Assembly: GCA_964448115.1 (NCBI GenBank)
Contig: CAYUVA010000013.1
Coordinates: 23,101-87,100, forward strand
Length of the DNA stretch: 64,000 nucleotides
Reading direction: 5' to 3'
Origin: CAYUVA01 sp964448115 [NCBI: uncultured bacterium]
GTDB lineage: Bacteria > CAYUVA01
Shown: positions 15,800-25,749 of the stretch, piece after piece
Position numbering within the stretch: position 1 is the first letter of the stretch
How the letters are laid out: each line of letters starts with the position of its first letter
Notes under the pieces: model-generated
Databases searched by the model: none
Told to the model about the DNA's origin: nothing
What the model saw: only the letters and a program-made list of their open reading frames with translations
Translations under genes and position numbers: made by a program

Positions 15800-17743
15800 T
15801 TATCGGTCTTCTATCGCTGCGGATAACCCCCGATATTCTTTTTCCAATGTACCAAAGTCGGTAACCAGTGGGCAATCGGGAAGACTGTTTAAAAACATCC
15901 TGCCATACCCCTTGGTAAGAACCCGACTATCCAACAGGCAAAGTATCCCGGTGTCCTTGGCGCTTCTTAAAAGCCTGCCCATACCCTGCTTCAATAGTAT
16001 CACCGCCTGTGGGATCTGGTACTCGTAAAAAGCGCTTTTGCCCTGTTGATTGATCTGCTCTATGCGTGCCTCGACTATCGGCTCCGAGGGGACTGCGAAG
16101 GGGAGCTTATCGATGATTACGCATCCCAGCGATTCACCTTGCACATCGATCCCCTGCCAGAAGCTGCTGGTGGCAAACAAGACCGAGGAGACATCGTCCC
16201 TGAACTGTTCCAGTAGTTCACCCTTCTGCTTCTGTCCCTGAAGGAGCAGCCTGAAGGGGAGCTTATTCTTCAGTTCGTTGTAGGCTCGGTTCATGTTGTG
16301 ATAGCTGGTAAACAGCACCAGGGCTCTGCCATCGGTGAGCTTGATGATCTTCTCAATCAATTCGATAGCCCTTGATAAGTATTCATCGTTTCTCGGTTCG
16401 GGGATATCCTGGGGGACGAAGAGCAGCGCCTGGCTCTTGAAATCGAAGCTGGAGGGGAGGATGGCGGCAACTGCCTCTTGTACTCCGAGCCTGCTTTTTA
16501 CAAAGTCGAAGTTACCTTGGGTAGCAAGGGTTGCCGAGGTCAGGATAACAGTCATTATCCGATCCAGGACTTCTGCCTTGAATGCCATTGCGATATTTAT
16601 CGGCGAGGCACCGAGCCTGGTTCCACGGGTCAGCGGCTCCATCCAGTAAACATAACTCGGATCGGATCGGCTCATTATAAGATTGATTGCAGCAGCTAGC
16701 TCCCTTGCCCTGTTTCGTAATCTATCGTATATATCCGAGTCGTCCAAGACCGATAGCTCCTCTTCCATGAGCTGCACCTGGTTTAACAGGTTCATCATGG
16801 GCGTATAAGCGAGGCTGGTATATCTATCATCCTTTATGCGCACTCGATTCTCTATGCCGCTGAAGCATTCAAAGAAGCTTCGGCTTCCCATCTCCACGCC
16901 CGAAACAGCATTTAGCAAATCCTGGCAGTCCTTATTGCTATTCTTGATATCTCTTCGGATATCGCCAATAAGGTCTGTAAAGCTGTAATTGGAGACAGTG
17001 ATACTGAAGAAATCGGTAGCGATATCCTCCAGTTGATGCGCCTCATCGAAGACAACTACCTGGTGTTCCGGTAACAGGTTGGTCTCTGATAGTCCGCGGA
17101 TGGAGATATCAGCAAAGTAGAGATGATGATTAACCACCACGATATTGGCTTTGGCAGCCTTCCTGCGGGCTTTATTGACGAAACAGTTTCCGCTACAGTG
17201 GCACTTTGATGACCCGATACAGCTCTCCGATGTGGAGCAGATCTCCTTCCAGGTCGGAAAGTTCTCCGGCAATCCTTCAAGTTCCGATTTCTCCCCGCTC
17301 TCGGTTGTATTTACCCAGTCAAGTATCCTTTGATAATGTTTTATTTCCTCCTTTTCGAAGAAGGTGGGCTGTTGATTGAAAAGCTCCAATCTTCTCCTGC
17401 AGATATAGTTGGCTCTTCCTTTAAGGTATGTAAAGCTGAGATTCGGCTTTATTAGGTCGCGCACCAGTGGGATATCCTTGCGCATCAGTTGGTCTTGCAG
17501 GGTCTTGGTTCCAGTGGAAACGACCACTTTTCGGTTGCTAATCACTGCTGGTATGAGATAAGCGAGTGTTTTGCCGGTGCCGGTGCCTGCCTCGACAAGC
17601 AGGTGGTTTCCCCGGCTGGCAGCCTGCAAGACCAGCTTGCTCATCTCCAGTTGACTTGGGCGGTACTCGAAGAAGGGGAGCTTTTTTTCCAACAGACCCC
17701 CCTCACCGAAGATCTCCCTCATATCATAAGCTGCCCCGGGCAT
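15800..17743 (-). CDS. dinG: DinG-family ATP-dependent DNA helicase
   Basis: The 647-residue superfamily 2, XPD-like helicase has Walker A EAGTGTGKT (51-59), a DEAH box at 233-236, and motif VI GMGRLLRS near residue 595. Between motifs Ia and II it has cysteines at 115, 169, 175, 181, 183 and 187, in the position of the [4Fe-4S] cluster of DinG/XPD. It unwinds 5'-3' structured DNA or R-loops in repair. No N-terminal exonuclease domain is present, so it is the E. coli-type layout. The ATG at 17722 is an alternative start. Confidence 0.92.
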   Translation of the reverse strand: MPGAAYDMREIFGEGGLLEKKLPFFEYRPSQLEMSKLVLQAASRGNHLLVEAGTGTGKTLAYLIPAVISNRKVVVSTGTKTLQDQLMRKDIPLVRDLIKPNLSFTYLKGRANYICRRRLELFNQQPTFFEKEEIKHYQRILDWVNTTESGEKSELEGLPENFPTWKEICSTSESCIGSSKCHCSGNCFVNKARRKAAKANIVVVNHHLYFADISIRGLSETNLLPEHQVVVFDEAHQLEDIATDFFSITVSNYSFTDLIGDIRRDIKNSNKDCQDLLNAVSGVEMGSRSFFECFSGIENRVRIKDDRYTSLAYTPMMNLLNQVQLMEEELSVLDDSDIYDRLRNRARELAAAINLIMSRSDPSYVYWMEPLTRGTRLGASPINIAMAFKAEVLDRIMTVILTSATLATQGNFDFVKSRLGVQEAVAAILPSSFDFKSQALLFVPQDIPEPRNDEYLSRAIELIEKIIKLTDGRALVLFTSYHNMNRAYNELKNKLPFRLLLQGQKQKGELLEQFRDDVSSVLFATSSFWQGIDVQGESLGCVIIDKLPFAVPSEPIVEARIEQINQQGKSAFYEYQIPQAVILLKQGMGRLLRSAKDTGILCLLDSRVLTKGYGRMFLNSLPDCPLVTDFGTLEKEYRGLSAAIEDR

Positions 17744-17799
17744 GGCTTTAGACGATTAGTTCATGGTTTATATAAGCTGAATTAAAGGATCTAGTTACT

Positions 17800-18420
17800 T
17801 TATTCTCTCAGCAATCTAAGCGATTCTGCCCAATCAAGGAACTCCTGGAAGTGATCTCCAAAGTCCTCTGGCGATGCCATATATCCAAGGACATATAGAT
17901 TCTTCTTGCTGTGGTAACAAAGAAGTATTGCCTTTCTTTGTATGTCGAACCTGCCAAAGCTTCTCATCGGTATCAGGAAGCTGCCATCGATGCGCCTAAA
18001 CCTTTGGAGGCTTGGGCTTATGCTCATATTGAGATCCAACTGACTCCAACTGGAGAGCTTCTGCTTTTTTCCTTTTAGTTTATCGGTAACCTCGATGAAG
18101 ATATCCTTGGATTTCTTTAGTTTCGGGGAGATTGCTACCGAGAAGATCTGTGCACTTGATCCCTTGGTTATGAAGAGAAGGTCTAATGGATCCGCCTTGA
18201 CATACTTCCATCGATAATAAGGGATATCAAGGAGATAGGCATGATACCTGTTTACATATTTCCCGTTGATATAGTTTTTTTTCGGTACCGGCGGCGCTTG
18301 TATTTCTTTTAGAACCTTGTCCTCGTAGCTGCAAGAGAAAAAAAGGCAGGGGAATGAGAACAAAAGGCTCAGCCCGAATACGAGCTTATACCTGCGATCT
18401 AGCGATAACAGCCTTGACAT
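17800..18420 (-). CDS. Lipoprotein of unknown function
   Basis: About 206 residues from the ATG at 18420. The N-terminus has a basic start (RLLSLDRRYK), a hydrophobic core and a lipobox-like LFFSC, then a polar mature part of mixed alpha/beta character. The longer frame to 18486 lacks a fitting signal and is not used. The predicted lipid attachment would be about residue 30. No domain is recognised. It stands alone, diverging from the TonB-type receptor gene. Confidence 0.6.
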   Translation of the reverse strand: MSRLLSLDRRYKLVFGLSLLFSFPCLFFSCSYEDKVLKEIQAPPVPKKNYINGKYVNRYHAYLLDIPYYRWKYVKADPLDLLFITKGSSAQIFSVAISPKLKKSKDIFIEVTDKLKGKKQKLSSWSQLDLNMSISPSLQRFRRIDGSFLIPMRSFGRFDIQRKAILLCYHSKKNLYVLGYMASPEDFGDHFQEFLDWAESLRLLRE

Positions 18421-18657
18421 GGTATGCAGGCTTTTATCAGAATGGTTTGTAAGTGTCAATAATAGTGTTGTAGCATCTATTGACATTGGCTGAATAATAT
18501 TTTAAGTATGAAGATGAAAGCAGGATCCAGCCTGGTTCAGCATTTTTTGCTCGAGGTTGCGATGCTGGCTCATCTAAAGATAGAATGAGTTCATGATATT
18601 CGAGATGGGAAAAATGAATTGGTATATAACTGAACACAATAAGGAGGAGTATAATTG

Positions 18658-21300
18658 ATGCACCTTAGAGGTATTCACGGAAGTGCCCTTTTTTTGGGTA
18701 TATGCCTGCTTTTGGCATTCGCCTTCACCGCTAACGCTGGAGATGTTGGTATCATCAAGGGTACCGTTACCGATGCTCAAAAGGAATGGCCTATGCCGGG
18801 GGTCTTTATCACTTTGGAAAGAGAGGGCGGGGATGTCTGGACGAAGGGTATCACCGCAGTAACCGATGTTGATGGTACTTTTTCCATGTTCAACATTCCC
18901 CCGGGTACTTATACCTTGGTTGCTGAATTCATGGGCTACGCCAAGACAAGAATTGAGGGCGTTGAGGTGTTCATGGATCAAACGACCGAGGTTAATTTCT
19001 CCATGAAAAAGGAGGCAGTCGGTAAGATCACCGAGGTGATCGAGGCTGAGGCGCCCCCGATAATAAAGAAAGAAAAGACACATGCATTCGATGAGATCAC
19101 AACTGAGGAGCTTGAGGATTTCCCAATCCCCGGCAGATCTTTCCAGGCTGCTCTTGAGCTTTTGCCTGGCGTTACCCAGGGCGCTACCGACGGACAATCA
19201 CATGTGCGCGGTGGCAGGGATAACGAGCTTGGATACTATGTTGACGGACATAGCGTCAACGATCCAGTAACCGGCACATTCGGAACCAATCTGAATATGA
19301 ACTCCATCGAGAGCATGGAGGTTATAACCGGTGGCTTCAATGCTGAATATGGTAAGTACATGTCTGGGATGGTCAACGTGGTTACCAAAAGCGGTGGCAA
19401 CGAGTTCCACGGCAATGTGGGCTTGTATTACCGAAACGATGCACTTGACTTCGTTGATGAGGAGATCGATCACTATCGATACCAGCCAGATTTCTCTCTT
19501 GAGGGATTTATCATACCTGATCGCCTAACCTTCTTTACCTCTGTAGAGTTCGCCAAGATAGAATATAACAGGGAATGGATGAGGTCAGATTACTGGTGGG
19601 ATGGCTATGATGGTCAAGCCAAGCTGACCTACCGACTGACCCCGGATGATAAGTTTGTTATCAACTTCACCAAGAGCTATGCAGAGATCGGCAGACCCTA
19701 CAAGTGGATCCCTGAGGGGCATAATCCGACCCAGCTTCAAGATACCGGTTCTGTGATGGCAAAGTACACCCACATCTTCACTCCAGAGACTTATTTCAAC
19801 CTTCGTTATCAGCACATGAATATGCACCTTAAGGTGAGCGTTCATAATACTCCTGGCGATCATGAGCCTTACACCATGGCTCTTATCATCGCCAGGCCAG
19901 ATGCAGATATCTGGGATGAACTCGCTGAGTACACCGATGGAGAGGTTACCAGTGCTGAAGACCTCGACGATGACGAGATATATATCAGCGGCGATCTGTA
20001 TTACTGGTACCAGAGATATACCTTTGTCAACAGCTTGAAGGGAGAGTTCGTTACCCATCTGGGCAAGGATCACAACATCAAGGCTGGTTACGAGGTCATG
20101 CATGTGAATTACCTGGATCAGTTCCTCTGGACCGGCATCAACTGGTATGTCTATTACGGCGACCGTTGGTTCGGCAGGGGAGATCCCTTTGATGACTGGG
20201 CAGGTGATTTCCCTTACCAGCAGTACCGAAAGGAGGTACCCCCCGGAGAGGACTACAGCAACAACCACAAGGTGCAGACCGTTATGGGACAGTATGTCGG
20301 CTTCATCCAGGATACATGGAGCGCTTTCCCTACTCTTACCGTGAACATGGGACTGCGCTATGACTACGAGGGTATCTTCGGCTCAAAGGACTTCAGCCCC
20401 CGCATCGGAGTCAATTATGTGCCTAACGAGAAAACCAAGCTATATCTTAATTACGGTCATTTCTATAACAGCCTGAATCTTCATTATGCCCAGGTTACCG
20501 ATGAATCAAAGAAGTTCCAGTATCGTAACTACGATCCCAGCTTCGACGATCCGAACCAGATCCCCTGGAGCACCCAGGACTATGTCCCTTCAAATCTTGA
20601 ATCGGAGAAGACAAACTTCATCCAGATCGGTTTTGAGCGTGCCCTGTCAAAGAACACACTGCTCGAGATCATCGGCTCATTCAAGAAGGTCCATAACCTG
20701 TATGTGGTAGTTGACCTAGCCCCGGGACAGTACATGGGACCGCAGCAGGCACAGGCTATCGGATATGCCGACTACTGGGGACTTGACTTCAAGCTAACAA
20801 AAAGGCTAAGCAATAACTGGTCTGCGAGGTTCTCTTATTCCTACTCATCGATTATGGGAACCCTCGACTGGTACGACTACATCTCCAACCAGTACTATTC
20901 GCCGAACCGAGGCGAGCTGTACCCGCTCGATTGGGATGTGCCGCATGACATAAAGCTATCTGGACGCTATGAGCTGCCCTGGAAGATGGATTTCTCCATG
21001 ATCTTCAGGTATCAGAGCGGTTATCCATATACAAAGTACCACTGGAACTTCCTTGGTGGAAGGCCGGATAAGGTCTGGGATACTGCGAAGAACTCCAAGA
21101 GAGTGCCTGATCTACACTCCATGGATGTTACTCTGGGCAAGGCGTTCGACTGGGGAACCAGGTACTCCCTAAAGCTGTACCTGAAGGTTTACAACCTGTA
21201 CAACCAGCGCAATGTAGTGGAGGTCTTCCCCAATACTGGACATGCGATGACGGTCCAAGCCAGAAGGAGAGTGGAGCTAGGCTTTAACTTCAAGTTCTAG
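18658..21300 (+). CDS. TonB-dependent outer-membrane receptor with carboxypeptidase-like N-terminal domain
   Basis: 880 residues from the ATG at 18658, with AAGGAGGAG about 8 bases upstream. It has a signal peptide (to about residue 28), a carboxypeptidase-regulatory-like beta domain (GTVTDAQ..PMPGVFITL, about 32-120), a plug domain (ELLPGVTQG, HVRGGRDNELGYYVDG, about 145-260) and a long beta-barrel rich in aromatic residues that ends with Phe (LGFNFKF). This SusC/OmpA-like layout imports substrates or large oligomers across the outer membrane. No SusD or transporter gene is adjacent, so the substrate is unknown. Confidence 0.88.
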   Translation: MHLRGIHGSALFLGICLLLAFAFTANAGDVGIIKGTVTDAQKEWPMPGVFITLEREGGDVWTKGITAVTDVDGTFSMFNIPPGTYTLVAEFMGYAKTRIEGVEVFMDQTTEVNFSMKKEAVGKITEVIEAEAPPIIKKEKTHAFDEITTEELEDFPIPGRSFQAALELLPGVTQGATDGQSHVRGGRDNELGYYVDGHSVNDPVTGTFGTNLNMNSIESMEVITGGFNAEYGKYMSGMVNVVTKSGGNEFHGNVGLYYRNDALDFVDEEIDHYRYQPDFSLEGFIIPDRLTFFTSVEFAKIEYNREWMRSDYWWDGYDGQAKLTYRLTPDDKFVINFTKSYAEIGRPYKWIPEGHNPTQLQDTGSVMAKYTHIFTPETYFNLRYQHMNMHLKVSVHNTPGDHEPYTMALIIARPDADIWDELAEYTDGEVTSAEDLDDDEIYISGDLYYWYQRYTFVNSLKGEFVTHLGKDHNIKAGYEVMHVNYLDQFLWTGINWYVYYGDRWFGRGDPFDDWAGDFPYQQYRKEVPPGEDYSNNHKVQTVMGQYVGFIQDTWSAFPTLTVNMGLRYDYEGIFGSKDFSPRIGVNYVPNEKTKLYLNYGHFYNSLNLHYAQVTDESKKFQYRNYDPSFDDPNQIPWSTQDYVPSNLESEKTNFIQIGFERALSKNTLLEIIGSFKKVHNLYVVVDLAPGQYMGPQQAQAIGYADYWGLDFKLTKRLSNNWSARFSYSYSSIMGTLDWYDYISNQYYSPNRGELYPLDWDVPHDIKLSGRYELPWKMDFSMIFRYQSGYPYTKYHWNFLGGRPDKVWDTAKNSKRVPDLHSMDVTLGKAFDWGTRYSLKLYLKVYNLYNQRNVVEVFPNTGHAMTVQARRRVELGFNFKF

Positions 21301-21326
21301 CCGCAAGAGCAAGACCGATAAACTTC

Positions 21327-21362
21327 AGGCGGCGTTTGCTGGACATACAGCAGGTGCCGCCT
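21327..21362 (+). terminator. Hairpin terminator after the TonB-type receptor gene
   Basis: AGGCGGC and GCCGCCT are exact complements around an inner GCTG/CAGC stem, followed by a T-rich stretch (TATTATTTTATAC). It begins 26 bases after the stop codon. It is probably a Rho-independent terminator. Confidence 0.7.
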
Positions 21363-21462
21363 ATTATTTTATACAAAAATTATATATAGAGACCCTCCCC
21401 TGATTTATTATGCGGCGGAAATCCAGTAATCACGGGCAGTGATAGAGTGATAAAGGCGTATT

Positions 21463-21509
21463 AACCACAAAGGCACAAAGAAGAAGTGATACGGTGATAA
21501 AGTGATAGG
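21463..21509 (+). repeat. ACCACAAAGGCACAAAG-type dispersed repeat
   Basis: The stretch starting AACCACAAAGGCACAAAG is followed by a GTGATAcGGTGATAAAGTGATAGG tract. Related copies occur in this window at 28172, 43875, 45613 and 49870. It is non-coding, lies between convergent genes, and has no transposase nearby. Confidence 0.6.
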
Positions 21510-21604
21510 GGAAATAAAGACCCTCAGCCATTTTTCCTGGCTTTATCTGGTTGCGGCTACGCTGCCTTAGATAATTAGCCTAAGAAACCTGGCCTGGATT
21601 ATTA

Positions 21605-22204
21605 TTAAAGCTCCTCGCCGACCTGGTAGCGTGTAAAGCGCCTGATGACGATGTTCTCCCCGGTGGTCGCTATGGTCTCTTTGACCAGCTCCTCGATTGT
21701 CTTCTTGGGATCTTTTATATATTCCTGTTCCAGGAGGCAGTTTTCCTTATAGAATTTTGTGAGCCTTCCCTCTATAATCTTCTCGATTATTTCCGGCGGT
21801 TTCCTGGAGTCTTGTATCTGTGCGCGCAGGATCTCCTTTTCCTTGTCGAGCACATCCTCTGGTACATGGTCGCGACTCACATAGGTTGGATTGGCGGCTG
21901 CTATCTGCATGCAGATCTCCTTAGCCAGGCTAACGAACTGCTCGTTTTTAGCAACGAAATCGGTCTCGCAGTTGATCTCGAGCAGCACGCCAAGCTTGTC
22001 TCCGAAGTGTATGTACGAGGCTATCCTTCCCTCTGATGCTGCCCTGGTGGCTTTTTTCAGGGCACCAACGATCCCCTTTTTTCTGAGCAGTTCGGCTGCT
22101 TTTTCGATATCGCCATCGGTTTGGTTGAGTGCATTTTTGCAGTCGAGGATGCCGGCTTGTGTCTTTTCTCTCAGGATCTTGACCATTTCAGCGGTGATTT
22201 CCAT
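21605..22204 (-). CDS. tsf: Elongation factor Ts
   Basis: The 199-residue protein has the EF-Ts UBA-like N-terminus (VKILREKTQAGILDCKNAL) and the conserved core LEINCETDFVAKN. It is the short form with one core subdomain, similar in length to the Thermus factor. It exchanges GDP for GTP on EF-Tu. It follows rpsB with a 30-base gap, the usual bacterial order. Confidence 0.97.
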   Translation of the reverse strand: MEITAEMVKILREKTQAGILDCKNALNQTDGDIEKAAELLRKKGIVGALKKATRAASEGRIASYIHFGDKLGVLLEINCETDFVAKNEQFVSLAKEICMQIAAANPTYVSRDHVPEDVLDKEKEILRAQIQDSRKPPEIIEKIIEGRLTKFYKENCLLEQEYIKDPKKTIEELVKETIATTGENIVIRRFTRYQVGEEL

Positions 22205-22234
22205 CTTTAGTAACCTCCCAGGTTTTCTGGATGT

Positions 22235-23155
22235 TTATTGTTGAAGTTCCTCTTTTTCTTCCTCAATGGTTTCGTTTTGTGGTTTATCGGAGGCGATATC
22301 CTCTGCCGGTCTTTTCGTCTCTGCATCTTCATCATTCTTCTCGATCATCTTGGCTTCAGTCTTCTGCTCGAGCTTTGGCTTGTTATCATGGCTGGTTTCA
22401 ATTTTTTCTGTTGTTTCTTCGGCTGGTTCCTCTTCTTGCTCGAAGGATTCTTCCCCCTCCTCGATGGCTCTCAGGATCTCCTTTCCGCGAATGACCGCCT
22501 CGGCGATCTTGCTGGTTATCAGCCTGATGGCTCTGATTGCATCATCGTTGCCCGGTATAGGGAAATCGACTATATCCGGATCGCAATTGGTATCGACTAT
22601 GGCGACTATAGGAATATTCAGCTTTCTTGCCTCTTTTACTGCAATCTCCTCGCGTTTAGGGTCAACTATATAGACGATATCAGGCAATTCGGTCATCTCC
22701 TTGATACCGCTCAGGTTTCGATTCATTTTATTTATCAGTTTCTCCATCTTGACGCGTTCTTTCTTGACCATGCCCTCAATCTCGCCCTTGGAAAAGATCT
22801 CCTCCATCCTTTTTAGCTTTTGTATGCTTCTTCGGATGGTAGCGAAGTTAGTAAGCGTTCCGCCGAGCCAGCGGTGAGCCACGTAGTACATTTCGCATTT
22901 TCTTGCCTCATCGACGATTGCCGACTGCGCCTGTTTCTTTGTACCTACGAATAGTACCTTACCGTCCTGTGCTACGGTCTCGACCACGAAGTTGTATGCA
23001 TCCTTGAACTTCTTGAGGGTCTTTTGCAGGTCTATGATGTAGATACCGTTTCTCTCCCCGAAGATGTAGTCTTCCATCTTGGGGTTCCAGCGTTTGGTCT
23101 GATGACCGAAGTGTACTCCTGCCTCCAGGAGTTGTCTCATGCTCATTACTGTCAA
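22235..23155 (-). CDS. rpsB: Ribosomal protein S2
   Basis: The S2 core ([20 protein letters not shown], then [20 protein letters not shown]) occupies about residues 1-230 and is followed by a 75-residue Glu/Lys-rich low-complexity tail, which is an unusual extension. A TTG at 23155 has AAGGAG 7 bases upstream. The ATG at 23146 is less well spaced. It is followed by tsf. Confidence 0.95.
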   Translation of the reverse strand: MTVMSMRQLLEAGVHFGHQTKRWNPKMEDYIFGERNGIYIIDLQKTLKKFKDAYNFVVETVAQDGKVLFVGTKKQAQSAIVDEARKCEMYYVAHRWLGGTLTNFATIRRSIQKLKRMEEIFSKGEIEGMVKKERVKMEKLINKMNRNLSGIKEMTELPDIVYIVDPKREEIAVKEARKLNIPIVAIVDTNCDPDIVDFPIPGNDDAIRAIRLITSKIAEAVIRGKEILRAIEEGEESFEQEEEPAEETTEKIETSHDNKPKLEQKTEAKMIEKNDEDAETKRPAEDIASDKPQNETIEEEKEELQQ

Positions 23156-23208
23156 TATTGATCTCCTTGTTTCACAGGAAAAGATTTTAGGATGAAACGC
23201 AAGGTTTA

Positions 23209-23601
23209 TTATCTCTTGGAGTACTGGTATCTGGCTCTGGCTCCGCGTTGACCGTACTTTTTCCTTTCTTTCATTCGTGGGTCGCGAGTAACCAGACCAG
23301 CGTTCTTTAGTATCCCTTTAAGAGCCGGATTGTACTCGATCAAAGCCCTGGTAATGCCGTGCCGAATGGCACCTGCTTGACCAGCCAGCCCTCCGCCGGT
23401 TACATTCACATAGATATCGAATTTCCGCAGAGCATCGCAGAGCAATAGCGGTTGAAGCACCACCTTACGATAAGATTCTACCGGAAGATACTCCTCGAAT
23501 TCTCGTTTATTGATGGTGATCTCGCCAGTGCCCCTTTTCAGCCATACCCTGGCTATGGCGGTCTTTCTGCGACCGGTCCCGTAGTATTTATCTTCTCTCA
23601 C
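23209..23601 (-). CDS. rpsI: Ribosomal protein S9
   Basis: 130 residues with the S9 pattern [15 protein letters not shown] at the start and the basic ending [18 protein letters not shown]. The start is GTG at 23601 with AAGGAGG 6 bases upstream. It follows rplM with a 10-base gap, the standard L13-S9 operon. Confidence 0.97.
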   Translation of the reverse strand: MREDKYYGTGRRKTAIARVWLKRGTGEITINKREFEEYLPVESYRKVVLQPLLLCDALRKFDIYVNVTGGGLAGQAGAIRHGITRALIEYNPALKGILKNAGLVTRDPRMKERKKYGQRGARARYQYSKR

Positions 23602-23611
23602 CTAAACCTCC

Positions 23612-24064
23612 TTAGGTTATATTCTTCTTTAGGTCAGGATGGTTGTATGGTATAGGCTTCTGTGCCTGGTGTTCGTGCTTGTCTCCAGCATATACCTTGA
23701 GCTTCTTGAACATCTTTCTTCCCAGCTTGCCTTTGGGCATCATTCCCCATACGGCATGTTTGATTATACGGGTGGGGTCTTTTTGCATCAACTTATTATA
23801 GCTGATCTCCTTAAGCCCGGACTGGTAGCCGCTGTGGTGGCGATATAGTTTCTGCTGCGCTTTCTTGCCGCTGATTGCTACCTTGTCAGCGTTTATGATA
23901 ACTACATAGTCGCCGACATCAAGGTTACCCGTGTAATAAGGCTTGTGCTTGCCGATGAGCAGTTGCGCTGCCACCGAAGCAAGCCTTCCCAACACCATAT
24001 TCTCTGCATCGAGCAGGTACCATTTTTGCTCGATATCCTTCTGTTTTGTCGTTGTAATTCGCAT
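23612..24064 (-). CDS. rplM: Ribosomal protein L13
   Basis: 150 residues from the ATG at 24064, which has AGGTGA closely upstream. The longer frame to 24088 adds eight unlikely residues. It shows the L13 motifs WYLLDAENMVLGRLAS and VWGMMPKGKLGRKMF..LKVYAG. It lies directly before rpsI. Confidence 0.96.
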   Translation of the reverse strand: MRITTTKQKDIEQKWYLLDAENMVLGRLASVAAQLLIGKHKPYYTGNLDVGDYVVIINADKVAISGKKAQQKLYRHHSGYQSGLKEISYNKLMQKDPTRIIKHAVWGMMPKGKLGRKMFKKLKVYAGDKHEHQAQKPIPYNHPDLKKNIT

Positions 24065-24229
24065 TTTTTCACCTATCAGTATTATCAATTATACTGCGAA
24101 ATGGTTATTATAAAGATTCAAGGTCATCCTGTCAAGTGGATTTGGACCTGAGAAAGGACTGGGAAAATGATACCAGATTTCTTAGTATAACTTGAGCCAT
24201 ACCTGGTTTTGGTCTAATAAATAGCTGAC

Positions 24230-24715
24230 ATGAGCGAAAAGATCAGATTTGTAGCCGATGCTATGCTAGGGACCCTGGCAAAGAGGCTAAGGTGGCTGGG
24301 CTTTGATACGCTATATCAGCCTGGTATCGAGGATGAAAAACTGATCCAGCTTGCCTTACAGGATCGAATACTATTGACCAGGGACACTGAGCTAACCAGG
24401 CGAATAAACAGCATGAATCGGAAGCAAGACTCCCACATAAGATATATCTTCATAATCGGCGACAAGGTGAATGAACAGCTCGAGCACCTTAGCAGTGAAC
24501 TTGGTGTAGCTATCAGGATGCAACGAAAAAGCAGATGCACGATATGCAATACGATGCTAAGACAAGTGAAGCCACACGAGGTTGCTGGACTTGTGCCTGA
24601 GTATATACTTAGTGTCCATCGTCAGTTCTATCTTTGCGATAATTGTAACAAGGCATACTGGAAGGGAAGCCACTTCGAGAGATTCATCGGGTCGCTACCT
24701 GATGAGGTTAAATAA
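24230..24715 (+). CDS. Mut7-C RNase-domain protein
   Basis: The 161-residue protein begins with a PIN-like fold segment (FVADAMLGTLAKRLRWLGFD, then ILLTRDTEL) with the Asp residues of a nuclease centre at D10 and in TRDTEL. It ends with a zinc-ribbon-like pair of CxxC motifs (CTICN and CDNCN). This matches the Mut7-C RNase domain family of stand-alone bacterial proteins. The cellular target is not known. It is the first gene of a plus-strand run leading into the t6A genes. Confidence 0.8.
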   Translation: MSEKIRFVADAMLGTLAKRLRWLGFDTLYQPGIEDEKLIQLALQDRILLTRDTELTRRINSMNRKQDSHIRYIFIIGDKVNEQLEHLSSELGVAIRMQRKSRCTICNTMLRQVKPHEVAGLVPEYILSVHRQFYLCDNCNKAYWKGSHFERFIGSLPDEVK

Positions 24716-24730
24716 TGAAGGTAAAAGCAA

Positions 24731-25738
24731 ATGAAAAATAACATAACAACCACCATCGCAATTGTTGGATTAGGTAACTGGGGCAAGAATCACCTCAGAA
24801 CCTTCGATGCCATACCCTGGTGCCAAGTAAAGTATATCTTTGACAAGGATAATAAATGCCTCAGCGAGATTGGTAATCGTTATGCACGGATTCGATGCGC
24901 CACCCGGTTCGGGGATATAATCGAGGATGCTGATATCGAGGGCGTGGTGATTGCCACATCCTCCAATAGCCACTATTCGCTAACCAGAGATAGCCTTGTC
25001 GCCGGCAAGGATGTGCTGGTTGAAAAGCCGCTTGCCGGCACCAGCAGGGAGGCTTCCGAGCTATGCGAGCTGGCTCAAAGAAATGGCTGTATTCTCATGG
25101 TCGGACATCTACTATTATATCACCCGGCGCTGGCAAAGCTGATCGAGCTTATCCATGAGGGTCTGCTCGGTGATATCTATTACTTCTACTCCCAGCGAAC
25201 CAATCTCGGCATCATACGAGATGATGAGAACTGCATGTATAGCCTTGCTGCGCACGATATATCGGCTGCGTTGCATATATTCAACGGTGAAATGCCTCGA
25301 AAGGTAAGCGCGGTAGGAAGCTGCTATGTTCGAAAGGATATCGAGGATGTGGTCTTTTTGAATTGCATTTATGACAACGGAAGCTTGGCTAATATTCACA
25401 CCAGTTGGCTGGATCCTCATAAGGTCAGAAGAATTACCGTGGTCGGCTCAAGGAAGATGGCTGTCTTTGATGACATGGAGACAACCGAGAAGCTGCGAAT
25501 CTATGACAAGGGTGTCGATATGGATCATGGCTATAACTCGTTCGGCGAGGCTATGAGCCTGCGGTTCGGGGATATCTACTCGCCAAGCATCAACATGCGC
25601 GAGCCGCTCAGGCTGGAAGCGGAACACTTCCTCGATTGCATCGTCAACCGAAAGCAGCCTCTCACCCCCGGCCAGGAAGGGCTTAAGGTGGTACAGATAC
25701 TGGAGCAAGCACAACAAAGCCTGAAAGCAAAAAGATAG
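24731..25738 (+). CDS. Gfo/Idh/MocA-family oxidoreductase
   Basis: The 335-residue protein has an N-terminal Rossmann NAD(P)-binding motif (VGLGNWGKNHLRTF), the VEKPLAG motif near residue 98 that is characteristic of the family, and a C-terminal alpha/beta domain. These enzymes oxidise or reduce sugars and sugar nucleotides. The specific sugar is not deducible. It lies 15 bases after the Mut7-C gene and 11 before tsaE, probably in the same transcription unit. Confidence 0.88.
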   Translation: MKNNITTTIAIVGLGNWGKNHLRTFDAIPWCQVKYIFDKDNKCLSEIGNRYARIRCATRFGDIIEDADIEGVVIATSSNSHYSLTRDSLVAGKDVLVEKPLAGTSREASELCELAQRNGCILMVGHLLLYHPALAKLIELIHEGLLGDIYYFYSQRTNLGIIRDDENCMYSLAAHDISAALHIFNGEMPRKVSAVGSCYVRKDIEDVVFLNCIYDNGSLANIHTSWLDPHKVRRITVVGSRKMAVFDDMETTEKLRIYDKGVDMDHGYNSFGEAMSLRFGDIYSPSINMREPLRLEAEHFLDCIVNRKQPLTPGQEGLKVVQILEQAQQSLKAKR

Positions 25739-25749
25739 GTCATTAAATA

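Noticed and set aside
18574-19197. 207-codon minus-strand frame
   Set aside because: Antisense to the receptor's signal peptide and plug; overlaps its promoter; no support.
19585-20268. 227-codon minus-strand frame inside the TonB-type receptor
   Set aside because: Antisense to a clear barrel-coding region; translation is low-complexity Val/Ile/Asp typical of antisense codon use.
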